Source: SZUA-229 sp964531165 (GTDB lineage: Bacteria > Pseudomonadota > Gammaproteobacteria > SZUA-229). From it: DNA of 7,243 nucleotides. Where the stretch lies: NCBI GenBank assembly GCA_964531165.1, contig CAZHEA010000124.1:1-7243 (forward strand), in the 5' to 3' direction. This document shows, piece by piece, positions 1-6,473 of the stretch. How positions within the stretch are numbered: position 1 is the first letter of the stretch; every line of letters starts with the position of its first letter. The position numbers were made by a program, and so were the translations under genes. The notes beneath the pieces were generated by a model. That model did not search any database. It had not been told where the DNA came from and was given only the letters and a program-made list of their open reading frames with translations.

Positions 1-14
1 CAACCGAGGTTACT

Positions 15-1319
15 ATGCAAGTTTCTGTTGAATCAGGCGAAGGTCTGGAACGTAAGTTAACTATTCAGATTCCCGCTGAAACAATTGATAAGGAAGTGGA
101 TAGCCGCTTAAGTTCAATGCGTCCACGGGTTAAAATTGATGGTTTCCGTCCGGGTAAAGTGCCTTTGAAGGTAGTTAAACAACAATACGGCGCATCGGTT
201 ATGCAGGAAGTTATCGGCGAAGTGATGCAGAGCAGCTTACGTGATGCGGTAACTCAGGAGTCTTTGAATCCTGCAGGAAACCCCACTATTGAGCCAAAGT
301 CCATGGAACCGGGACAGCCTTTAGAATATATAGCAACTTTTGAGGTATACCCTGAAATTGAGCTGGTTGACTGTGCCAGTCTTGAAGTTGAGCGCACTAC
401 CGCTGAAGTTGCCGATGCTGATGTGGATACAATGATTGGTACATTGCTGAAGCAACGTACATCTTATGATGTGGTTGAGCGTGCCTCTGCTGATGCAGAC
501 CAGATGACTATCAACTTTGATGGCTCAGTCGATGGTGAGAAATTTGAAGGCGGCCAGGCTGACTCAGTACCCGTTGTTATTGGTTCACACAGTATGATTC
601 CCGGCTTTGAAGAAGCGCTGACGGGCAAATCAGCTGGCGATGAGTTTTCATTCGATGTGAACTTTCCGGATGATTACCATGAAGAAACACTAAAAGGTAA
701 GAAAGCAACTTTTGCAACTAAAGTGATTTCTGTTGCAGAGCCCAAAACACCGGAAGTGGACGAAGAGTTTGCTAAATCATTTGGTGTTGAAGATGGTTCT
801 GTCGATACTTTACGCTCGGACATTCGCGCCAATATGGAGCGTGAATTACGTAATAAGCTGCAGGATGTTCTGAAAAAAGAAGTCATGGACAAGCTGCTGG
901 CTGCCAATGATATTCAAATTCCTAAAGCGCTGATTGATCAGGAATCTGAAAATCTGCAAAAGCAGATGATGGAATCAGGTAATCTACAGGGTGGAATGTC
1001 CTTACCGAAAGAGCTATTTGAAGGTGAGGCGAAACGTCGTGTTGGTCTGGGTCTGGTGATAGGCGAAGTGGTAAAGAAAGCGGAAATTAGACCGGAAGCC
1101 GACAAGGTAACCGCGAAGATTGACGATATTGCTCAAACGTATGAAGATCCGTCTGAAGTGGTTAATCATTACAATAGCAATCCTCAATTAAAGCAGGGGG
1201 TTGAAGCATTGGTAATGGAAGAGATGGTGGTTGAGTGGATTATTGATCAGGCAAAAGTGACTGATGTTGCTAAAACTTTCCATGATTTATTAAATCCTGA
1301 GGCGAATGCGCCGGCATAA
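15..1319 (+). CDS. tig: Trigger factor, ribosome-associated chaperone and peptidyl-prolyl isomerase
   Basis: Trigger factor docks at the ribosomal exit tunnel, shields nascent chains in the cytoplasm and has prolyl cis-trans isomerase activity. The 434-residue product is close to the 432 of E. coli. The N-terminal ribosome-binding domain carries the signature GFRPGKVP at residues 43-50; the E. coli tip reads FRK where this one reads FRP, a variant I recall as common. An FKBP-like domain lies at about residues 155-245 (VVIGSHSMIPGFEEAL at 187-202, then FPDDYHEETLKGKKATF). The rest is the helical substrate-cradling C-terminal domain, ending in a short Ala/Pro tail. The ATG at 15 is supported by GAGG at 6-9, five bases upstream. 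The promoter lies outside the window. A strong terminator follows 49 bases after the stop, so tig is probably transcribed apart from clpP. No frameshift or truncation is seen. Confidence 0.98.
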   Translation: MQVSVESGEGLERKLTIQIPAETIDKEVDSRLSSMRPRVKIDGFRPGKVPLKVVKQQYGASVMQEVIGEVMQSSLRDAVTQESLNPAGNPTIEPKSMEPGQPLEYIATFEVYPEIELVDCASLEVERTTAEVADADVDTMIGTLLKQRTSYDVVERASADADQMTINFDGSVDGEKFEGGQADSVPVVIGSHSMIPGFEEALTGKSAGDEFSFDVNFPDDYHEETLKGKKATFATKVISVAEPKTPEVDEEFAKSFGVEDGSVDTLRSDIRANMERELRNKLQDVLKKEVMDKLLAANDIQIPKALIDQESENLQKQMMESGNLQGGMSLPKELFEGEAKRRVGLGLVIGEVVKKAEIRPEADKVTAKIDDIAQTYEDPSEVVNHYNSNPQLKQGVEALVMEEMVVEWIIDQAKVTDVAKTFHDLLNPEANAPA

Positions 1320-1368
1320 TTTGCGGTTATTAAGCTCATTATTGTTTAATAAATAAACAGCTCAATTT

Positions 1369-1397
1369 AAAAAGCAGGCTTTTAGTCTGCTTTTTTT
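1369..1397 (+). terminator. Intrinsic terminator after tig
   Basis: AAAAAGCAG at 1369-1377 pairs with CTGCTTTTT at 1387-1395. The inner bases extend the stem by a G-U, a C-G and a U-A pair, leaving a UUU loop at 1381-1383. The right arm runs into seven T residues (1391-1397), the classic Rho-independent form. A weak AT hairpin (TGTTTA 1343-1348 with TAAACA 1354-1359) lies between the stop codon and this structure. The A run on the left could give some termination on the other strand, but no gene is seen there. Confidence 0.9.
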
Positions 1398-1407
1398 ATT
1401 TGCCTAC

Positions 1408-1435
1408 TTGTATTTATTCAGTCACAACATACAAT
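1408..1435 (+). promoter_or_regulatory. Candidate sigma-70 promoter of clpP
   Basis: TTGTAT at 1408-1413 and TACAAT at 1430-1435 are separated by 16 bases. The -10 matches five of six consensus positions and the -35 only three. It lies just after the tig terminator and would start RNA near 1442, giving a leader of about 70 bases. I found no convincing heat-shock promoter in this spacer. Confidence 0.4.
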
Positions 1436-1455
1436 CAGTTTAACTAAAGTTAACA

Positions 1456-1472
1456 GCAACAATTTTTGTTGC
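1456..1472 (+). repeat. Perfect 7-bp inverted repeat in the clpP leader
   Basis: GCAACAA (1456-1462) and TTGTTGC (1466-1472) are exact reverse complements separated by TTT. If the promoter at 1408-1435 is right, this is a short hairpin near the 5' end of the clpP mRNA, about 27 bases before the ribosome-binding site. It could equally be a protein-binding palindrome. A related near-palindrome (GTTTAAC 1438-1444, GTTAAC 1449-1454) is adjacent. No T run follows, so it is not a terminator. Confidence 0.55.
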
Positions 1473-1510
1473 ATAAATGTTTCAATAAAAATGTTCCCGG
1501 AGAACAATGA

Positions 1511-2149
1511 ATGATCATTACATCAGAAAATAATAATGGCGCTTTAGGCTTGACCGATAATCTGGTCCCAATGGTGGTTGAGCAAACCGCACGTGGTGAG
1601 CGTTCTTATGATATTTATTCAAGATTGTTAAAAGAGCGGGTTATTTTTATCGTAGGTCAGATTGAAGATCACATGGCAAACCTGATTGTTGCCCAGCTGC
1701 TGTTTTTAGAGTCTGAAAATCCGGATAAAGATATTTCAATTTATATTAATTCACCGGGTGGTGTCGTGACGGCAGGTATGGCGATTTATGACACCATGCA
1801 GTTCATTAAGCCCGATGTGTCGACTTTATGCGTGGGCCAGGCGGCTAGCATGGGGGCTTTACTGCTAGCGGGCGGTGCTGAAGGCAAGCGTTATGCGTTA
1901 CCTCACTCACGCGTTATGATTCATCAGCCATTAGGCGGATTTCAGGGGCAGGCGTCTGATATTGATATTCATGCACGTGAGATTCTATCAATGCGTGATC
2001 GTCTGAATTCCATTCTGTCAAAGCACACCGGGCAGAAAATGGATAAAATTGCAGAAGATACAGAGCGTGATAATTTTATGAGTGCAGATGAGGCCACAGA
2101 ATACGGCATGATTGACTCAGTCTTGCGTGAAAGAAGTGCAGAAGAGTAA
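1511..2149 (+). CDS. clpP: ATP-dependent Clp protease proteolytic subunit ClpP
   Basis: ClpP is the serine peptidase of the Clp machine: two stacked heptamers hold 14 active sites and degrade chains delivered by ClpX or ClpA. The 212-residue product is close to the E. coli length of 207. The triad is Ser113 (GQAASMGA), His138 (MIHQPLGG) and Asp187 (TERDNF), each two residues beyond its E. coli precursor position. The oligomerisation and substrate elements SPGGVVTAG (81-89) and YDTMQFIKPDVST are present. Residues 1-16 align with the E. coli propeptide; the mature chain should begin near N17-LVPMVVEQ. The ATG at 1511 is favoured because GGAGA at 1499-1503 is seven bases upstream. An overlapping ATG at 1507 opens only eight codons and is too close to that site. 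The nearest downstream terminator is at 2212-2245, before clpX. Confidence 0.98.
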   Translation: MIITSENNNGALGLTDNLVPMVVEQTARGERSYDIYSRLLKERVIFIVGQIEDHMANLIVAQLLFLESENPDKDISIYINSPGGVVTAGMAIYDTMQFIKPDVSTLCVGQAASMGALLLAGGAEGKRYALPHSRVMIHQPLGGFQGQASDIDIHAREILSMRDRLNSILSKHTGQKMDKIAEDTERDNFMSADEATEYGMIDSVLRERSAEE

Positions 2150-2174
2150 ATCGGCATAATTAATGCCCTGTGTG

Positions 2175-2202
2175 CTTGAAAATCAGGACTTTAGCACCAT
2201 AT
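2175..2202 (+). promoter_or_regulatory. Heat-shock (sigma-32) type promoter upstream of clpX
   Basis: CTTGAAA at 2175-2181 matches the sigma-32 -35 element exactly. CACCATAT at 2195-2202 matches the -10 element CCCCATnT at all but one base. The spacer is 13 bases, the same as in the lon promoter further on. The predicted start, near 2208-2210, lies just in front of the hairpin at 2212-2245, so heat-shock RNA for clpX would begin with that hairpin. This is a sequence match only; sigma-32 control of clp genes is established in E. coli. Confidence 0.6.
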
Positions 2203-2211
2203 GGTAAATAA

Positions 2212-2245
2212 CAGTAAAAAACCGCTATTTGGCGGTTTTTTACTG
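2212..2245 (+). terminator. Intrinsic terminator after clpP, 14-bp perfect stem
   Basis: CAGTAAAAAACCGC (2212-2225) pairs without mismatch with GCGGTTTTTTACTG (2232-2245) around a six-base loop. The GC-rich top is followed by six T residues (2236-2241), the usual terminator layout, and the symmetry would let it act in both directions. It lies 62 bases after the clpP stop and should separate clpP from clpX, at least partly. Confidence 0.85.
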
Positions 2246-2535
2246 AAATGTAGGCTATCTTCTAAAATAACTTAATTAAAATGTTAAATAGCTGTCTAGA
2301 AATTGTACAAAGCCGTCAAAATCAAGGCAATATATCGTAGAAGTTTTTTGAGTATTTCAAAAAAATTTAAAAATATTTCTACATATATCAAATGGTTAAG
2401 GTGGATTGCTCAAAAACCATATAAATTATACCCTTGCAACTTAAAGTAATAATTGGCAAGGTGTATCATATAAAACTTAATAAATTTTAATACTATTAAA
2501 GAACGACCAGCTTCGGGCTAGTATGAGGACACGTC

Positions 2536-3816
2536 ATGAGTGACGACAAAAATAATGAAGAAGATTCGGGCAAGCTACTGTATTGCTCGTTTTGTGGCAA
2601 GAGCCAGCACGAAGTTAAAAAGCTTATTGCAGGACCATCGGTATTTGTATGCGATGAATGTGTTGAGCTCTGCAACGATATAATTAGTGAAGAATTGCAG
2701 GAACAGGCTGCATCATCGGTAACAAAGTTGCCTAAGCCGCAGGAAATTAAAGAAATTCTGGATGATTACGTCATCGGCCAGACTCAGGCGAAAAAAGTGC
2801 TGGCGGTTGCGGTGTATAACCACTACAAGCGTCTTGAAGTGAAGCACAAGAAAGATGATGTAGAGCTATCCAAAAGTAATATTATGCTGATCGGTCCCAC
2901 CGGCTCAGGTAAAACCTTGTTAGCCCAGACTCTGGCACGCTTATTGAACGTACCTTTTACCATTGCTGATGCTACCACGTTAACCGAAGCCGGTTATGTG
3001 GGTGAAGACGTTGAGAACATTATTCAGAAGTTGTTACAGAAATGTGATTATGATGTGGATAAGGCTCAGACCGGCATTGTTTATATTGATGAAATCGATA
3101 AAATTTCACGTAAGTCTGATAATCCGTCGATTACCCGGGATGTTTCCGGCGAAGGTGTGCAGCAGGCATTGCTGAAATTAATTGAAGGTACCGTAGCATC
3201 TGTTCCCCCTCAGGGTGGTCGTAAGCACCCGCAGCAGGAATTTTTGCAAGTTGATACATCGAACATTCTGTTTATCTGTGGTGGTGCGTTTGCCGGGCTG
3301 GATCAGGTTATTCGTGATCGTTCTGAAAAGAGTGGAATTGGCTTTGGCGCAGAAGTTCGTGGCAAAGAGAACACCAAGTCAACCGGTGAAATACTCAAAG
3401 ATATGGAATCTGATGATTTAATTCGATATGGTTTAATTCCTGAGTTTGTGGGGCGTTTACCGGTAGTTGCTACCCTTGAAGAGCTCGATGAAGATGCTCT
3501 GATTACCATATTGACCAAGCCCAAAAATGCCCTGACCAAACAGTACTCTAAAATGTTTGAAATGGAGGATTGTGAGCTGGAATTTCGTAATGATGCACTC
3601 TCTGCGATTGCGAAGAAAGCCATGGCACGTAAAACCGGTGCTCGTGGCTTACGAACCATTCTGGAAAATATCCTACTGGAAACCATGTATGAGTTGCCTT
3701 CACTGGATGATGTTACCAAAGTGGTATTGGATGAAGGCGTTATTAACGGAGATGCCAAGCCTTATATGGTATTTGAAAATAACGAGTCTCCAAAAACCGC
3801 TTCCAGCGCGGATTAA
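2536..3816 (+). CDS. clpX: ATP-dependent Clp protease ATP-binding subunit ClpX
   Basis: ClpX is a hexameric AAA+ unfoldase that recognises degrons such as the ssrA tag, threads proteins through its pore and hands them to ClpP. The 426-residue product matches the E. coli length of 424. In order: the N-terminal zinc-binding domain with Cys17, Cys20, Cys39 and Cys42; Walker A GPTGSGKT at 120-127; pore loop GYVGE at 153-157; Walker B VYIDEID at 182-188; the RKH loop at 229-231; the ClpP-docking IGF tripeptide at 268-270; and sensor 2 GARGLR at 368-373. All are intact, and the IGF loop fits the ClpP encoded just upstream. The ATG at 2536 has GAGGA at 2525-2529, six bases away. An independent heat-shock promoter and a long leader are likely. 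Confidence 0.98.
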   Translation: MSDDKNNEEDSGKLLYCSFCGKSQHEVKKLIAGPSVFVCDECVELCNDIISEELQEQAASSVTKLPKPQEIKEILDDYVIGQTQAKKVLAVAVYNHYKRLEVKHKKDDVELSKSNIMLIGPTGSGKTLLAQTLARLLNVPFTIADATTLTEAGYVGEDVENIIQKLLQKCDYDVDKAQTGIVYIDEIDKISRKSDNPSITRDVSGEGVQQALLKLIEGTVASVPPQGGRKHPQQEFLQVDTSNILFICGGAFAGLDQVIRDRSEKSGIGFGAEVRGKENTKSTGEILKDMESDDLIRYGLIPEFVGRLPVVATLEELDEDALITILTKPKNALTKQYSKMFEMEDCELEFRNDALSAIAKKAMARKTGARGLRTILENILLETMYELPSLDDVTKVVLDEGVINGDAKPYMVFENNESPKTASSAD

Positions 3817-3833
3817 TTAGAACAACAAAATAG

Positions 3834-3871
3834 CGCTATCAAACAATCCCTGAGCGGATTGTTTGATAGCG
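3834..3871 (+). terminator. 16-bp perfect hairpin after clpX, without a T run
   Basis: Bases 3834-3849 pair perfectly with 3856-3871 around the loop CTGAGC. It begins 18 bases after the clpX stop. The right arm is followed by GACTTGATCG rather than a T run, so it is not a canonical intrinsic terminator. It may mark the clpX 3' end through RNA processing or exonuclease blocking, or give inefficient termination. Confidence 0.6.
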
Positions 3872-3873
3872 AC

Positions 3874-3885
3874 TTGATCGATCAA
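3874..3885. repeat. 12-bp perfect palindrome TTGATCGATCAA
   Basis: The sequence equals its own reverse complement and starts two bases after the 16-bp hairpin. TTGATC occurs again at 3936-3941, at the predicted start of the lon sigma-70 transcript. The palindrome could be a dimeric regulator site about 20 bases upstream of the lon -35, or could pair with neighbouring RNA. I do not recognise it as a known operator. Confidence 0.5.
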
Positions 3886-3891
3886 AAGAAC

Positions 3892-3940
3892 ATCAATAAA
3901 TTTGTTGGCATCCGCTTCATCATTAAATATATTTATTGAT
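3892..3940. repeat. 10-bp inverted repeat bracketing the lon sigma-70 promoter
   Basis: ATCAATAAAT (3892-3901) and ATTTATTGAT (3931-3940) are exact reverse complements separated by 29 bases. The left arm ends three bases before the -35 hexamer TTGGCA; the right arm overlaps the -10 hexamer and extends to the predicted start. The geometry suggests paired binding sites that could control lon transcription. Confidence 0.55.
3905..3933 (+). promoter_or_regulatory. Sigma-70 promoter of lon
   Basis: TTGGCA (3905-3910) and TATATT (3928-3933) each match five of six consensus positions and are separated by exactly 17 bases. RNA would start near 3940, about 98 bases before the GTG start of lon. It lies just upstream of the heat-shock promoter, which gives lon separate housekeeping and stress inputs. 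Confidence 0.65.
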
Positions 3941-3944
3941 CAGC

Positions 3945-3972
3945 CTTGAAGCTTCACATACTGCCCCCATGT
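3945..3972 (+). promoter_or_regulatory. Heat-shock (sigma-32) promoter of lon
   Basis: CTTGAAG at 3945-3951 differs from the sigma-32 -35 consensus CTTGAAA at one base. CCCCATGT at 3965-3972 matches CCCCATnT completely. The spacer is 13 bases. The start should be near 3979, leaving a leader of about 59 bases with a possible 5' hairpin (TGAAGA 3978-3983 with TCTTCA 4001-4006). lon is an established sigma-32 target in E. coli, so both sequence and context agree. Confidence 0.85.
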
Positions 3973-4037
3973 GATTCTGAAGAATTAATATACTGGTGGG
4001 TCTTCATTTTTGCCCCCGCATACTCGAGGTACATTCT

Positions 4038-6473
4038 GTGTCAGATACCGAAAACGAAACCGAAAACGAAGTTACAGCCGATGCATATGAGGGTAAAACC
4101 CCGGTGCTACCATTACGTGATGTAGTGGTCTATCCACATATGGTTATTCCGTTATTTGTTGGACGTGAAAAATCTATCCAGGCCCTGGATGCGGCCATGT
4201 CAAAAGATAAGCAAATCTTATTAGTGGCGCAGAAAAGTGCTGAAATAGATGACCCTTCGATGAAGGATATTCATGAGATCGGTACGCTTTCGACCATTTT
4301 ACAATTGCTAAAACTACCGGATGGCACTATTAAAGTGCTGGTCGAAGGTGCGACACGCGCAAAAGTTGATAAAGTCTATGACGAAGAAGTCTTCTTTACA
4401 GCGGATTATACTCTGCTCGAAAACGAAGGCGAAGATGACAGTCGTGAGCTGGAAGTGCTGTCGCGTTCAATTATGGGTGTGTTCGATCAATACGTAAAAC
4501 TGAATAAAAAAGTCCCGCCTGAAATTTTAACTTCACTGAGTGGTATAGATGATCCGGCGCGTTTGTCCGACACGATTGCGGCTCATATGTCTTTAAAGGT
4601 AGAAGAAAAACAGAATATTCTGGCGATTTCCGATGTTAAAAAACGCATGGAATATCTGCTTAGTATGATTGAGGCGGAAATTGATTTATTGCAGATAGAA
4701 AAGCGCATACGTGGCCGCGTTAAGCAGCAAATGGAAAAAAGTCAGCGGGAGTATTATCTGAATGAGCAAATGAAAGCCATTCAAAAAGAGCTGGGTGAGC
4801 TGGACGAGGCGCCTAATGAAATTGAAGATTTAGAAAAGAGGATTAGCAAAGCCGGTTTAAGTGCAGAAGCCAAGAAGAAAGCTAACTCTGAGCTGAATAA
4901 GCTTAAGATGATGTCACCGATGTCGGCGGAAGCAACGGTAGTGCGTAACTATATTGATGCACTGGTCGGTTGTCCGTGGAAGAAGCGCAGTAAAATTTCC
5001 AAAGACATTAACGAAGCGCAAAAGATTTTAGACGAAGATCATTACGGTCTGGAAAAAGTTAAAGAACGTATTCTTGAATATCTCGCAGTACAACAGCGGG
5101 TAAAGAAACTCAAAGGTCCTATCTTATGTTTAGTCGGGCCGCCGGGTGTAGGTAAAACCTCATTAGGGCAGTCTATTGCCCGTGCCACCAATCGAAAGTT
5201 TACGCGTATGGCCTTAGGCGGTGTACGCGATGAAGCAGAAATTCGCGGGCATCGTAGAACCTATATCGGCTCACTGCCCGGTAAGGTTATTCAAAATCTG
5301 AGCAAAGTGGGCACACGCAATCCGTTATTTCTATTAGATGAAATAGATAAAATGGCACAGGATTTTCGTGGTGATCCTGCGTCCGCACTACTCGAAGTGC
5401 TGGACCCTGAGCAGAATCATACTTTTGGTGATCACTATTTAGAAGTCGATTTCGACCTGTCTGATGTCATGTTTATTGCAACGTCAAATAGCATGAATAT
5501 TCCCGGGCCGTTACTCGATCGTATGGAAGTGATTCGTATCCCGGGTTACACCGAAGATGAAAAAATGAATATTGTAAAAAACTATTTGTTACCCAAGCAA
5601 ATGGAAAACAATGGTTTGAATAATGATGAGCTGGAAGTGACTCAGGAAGCCATTATGGATACGGTGCGTTATTACACCCGTGAAGCAGGTGTGCGTAGTT
5701 TAGAACGTGAAATGTCTAAAATCTGCCGTAAGGTTGTGAAAGATGTTCTGATGAATCCAAGTAATGAAAAGGTCATTGTGACACCGGATAATCTGGAAAA
5801 ATATCTGGGTGTAATACGTTTCCGTTATGGTAAGGCAGAAAATAATGACCAGGTCGGTCAGGTAACAGGTCTGGCGTGGACAGAGGTTGGTGGCGAGCTG
5901 CTGAGCATCGAAGCTGCGGTTATGCCGGGTAAGGGTAAGCAGACTTTTACCGGTCAATTGGGCGATGTTATGCAGGAATCTATTTATGCGGCAATGACGG
6001 TAGTCAGAAGCCGAGCCGCCTCTTTAGGGCTGGAAAATGATTTTTATGAAAATAAAGATATTCATATCCATGTTCCGGAGGGTGCAACGCCAAAAGATGG
6101 TCCAAGTGCGGGTATTGGTATGTGTACGGCCATTGTTTCGACTATGACGGGAATACCGGTTAAATCGAGCGTTGCGATGACGGGTGAGATTACTTTACGT
6201 GGTGAAGTGCTACCGATTGGTGGCTTGAAAGAAAAATTACTGGCAGCACATCGCGGCGGGATAGAGACCATCATTATTCCCCATGAGAATGAAAAAGATC
6301 TGGCCGATATTCCTAAAAATGTATTGGGAAAGCTCGAAATTAAACCCGTGCAGTGGATAGATGATGTACTGGCTATTGCATTACAAACGGTACCAACACC
6401 GTTGGAAAAAACCGCAGCTGCGAGTACAAAAACTAAAAAGGCAAAAAAGGATGATAATCTACGCCACCACTAA
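4038..6473 (+). CDS. lon: ATP-dependent protease Lon (LonA type)
   Basis: Lon is a cytoplasmic AAA+ serine-lysine protease that degrades misfolded and regulatory proteins. Starting at this GTG the product has 811 residues, against 784 in E. coli. Numbered from it: the N-terminal substrate domain from about 21 (TPVLPLRDVVVYPHMVIPLF) to about 300; Walker A GPPGVGKT at 367-374; Walker B LLDEID at 432-437; and the protease domain with catalytic Ser690 (DGPSAG) and Lys733 (GGLKEKLLAAHRGG). The GTG at 4038 is chosen because GAGG (4026-4029) lies eight bases upstream. An in-frame GTG at 3996 would add 14 residues but has no ribosome-binding site at usable distance. The N-terminus is acidic and contains a tandem TENE-TENE. 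After the family core comes a Lys-rich tail (EKTAAASTKTKKAKKDDN) that E. coli Lon lacks. Confidence 0.97.
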   Translation: MSDTENETENEVTADAYEGKTPVLPLRDVVVYPHMVIPLFVGREKSIQALDAAMSKDKQILLVAQKSAEIDDPSMKDIHEIGTLSTILQLLKLPDGTIKVLVEGATRAKVDKVYDEEVFFTADYTLLENEGEDDSRELEVLSRSIMGVFDQYVKLNKKVPPEILTSLSGIDDPARLSDTIAAHMSLKVEEKQNILAISDVKKRMEYLLSMIEAEIDLLQIEKRIRGRVKQQMEKSQREYYLNEQMKAIQKELGELDEAPNEIEDLEKRISKAGLSAEAKKKANSELNKLKMMSPMSAEATVVRNYIDALVGCPWKKRSKISKDINEAQKILDEDHYGLEKVKERILEYLAVQQRVKKLKGPILCLVGPPGVGKTSLGQSIARATNRKFTRMALGGVRDEAEIRGHRRTYIGSLPGKVIQNLSKVGTRNPLFLLDEIDKMAQDFRGDPASALLEVLDPEQNHTFGDHYLEVDFDLSDVMFIATSNSMNIPGPLLDRMEVIRIPGYTEDEKMNIVKNYLLPKQMENNGLNNDELEVTQEAIMDTVRYYTREAGVRSLEREMSKICRKVVKDVLMNPSNEKVIVTPDNLEKYLGVIRFRYGKAENNDQVGQVTGLAWTEVGGELLSIEAAVMPGKGKQTFTGQLGDVMQESIYAAMTVVRSRAASLGLENDFYENKDIHIHVPEGATPKDGPSAGIGMCTAIVSTMTGIPVKSSVAMTGEITLRGEVLPIGGLKEKLLAAHRGGIETIIIPHENEKDLADIPKNVLGKLEIKPVQWIDDVLAIALQTVPTPLEKTAAASTKTKKAKKDDNLRHH
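4047..4070 (+). repeat. Perfect 12-bp tandem duplication in the 5' end of lon
   Basis: ACCGAAAACGAA occurs twice head to tail (4047-4058 and 4059-4070) and encodes TENE-TENE at residues 4-11. Identity at every base, including third codon positions, suggests a recent replication-slippage duplication. The unit is a multiple of three, so copy changes would stay in frame and only lengthen or shorten the acidic N-terminus. Confidence 0.9.

Larger units (their letters stand above)
2150..2535. other. Long clpP-clpX spacer with promoter, terminator and AT-rich leader
   Basis: This 386-base gap is long for a gene pair that is usually closely linked. It holds a sigma-32-type promoter (2175-2202), the clpP terminator hairpin (2212-2245) and then about 290 very AT-rich bases without a plausible gene. 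Small inverted repeats in that part are TTTTTTGA 2344-2351 with TCAAAAAA 2357-2364, ATGGTT 2392-2397 with AACCAT 2415-2420, and CTTGC 2433-2437 with GCAAG 2456-2460. A possible weak sigma-70 promoter for clpX is TTGGCA 2453-2458 and CTTAAT 2476-2481, 17 bases apart, whose -10 lacks the key first two bases. A hairpin with one mismatch (2506-2522) sits just before the clpX ribosome-binding site GAGGA (2525-2529). Confidence 0.7.

Noticed and set aside
1407..1432. Possible sigma-32 promoter for clpP (CTTGTAT and CAACATAC)
   Set aside because: The spacer is only 11 bases and both elements match poorly, unlike the two good sites for clpX and lon.
1507..1533. ATG at 1507, four bases before the clpP start
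   Set aside because: It opens only eight codons in another frame and is three bases from the ribosome-binding site; the ATG at 1511 has proper spacing and gives full ClpP.
3303..3758. 151-codon open frame on the - strand inside clpX
   Set aside because: It lies wholly within clpX, has Ser/Arg-rich composition typical of an antisense shadow, and resembles no family I know. Other minus-strand frames inside tig, clpP and lon fail for the same reason.
3996..4037. Upstream in-frame GTG adding 14 residues to Lon
   Set aside because: No ribosome-binding site at a usable distance (nearest purine run 3979-3984), only about 17 bases after the predicted heat-shock start, and the extra residues do not resemble Lon.
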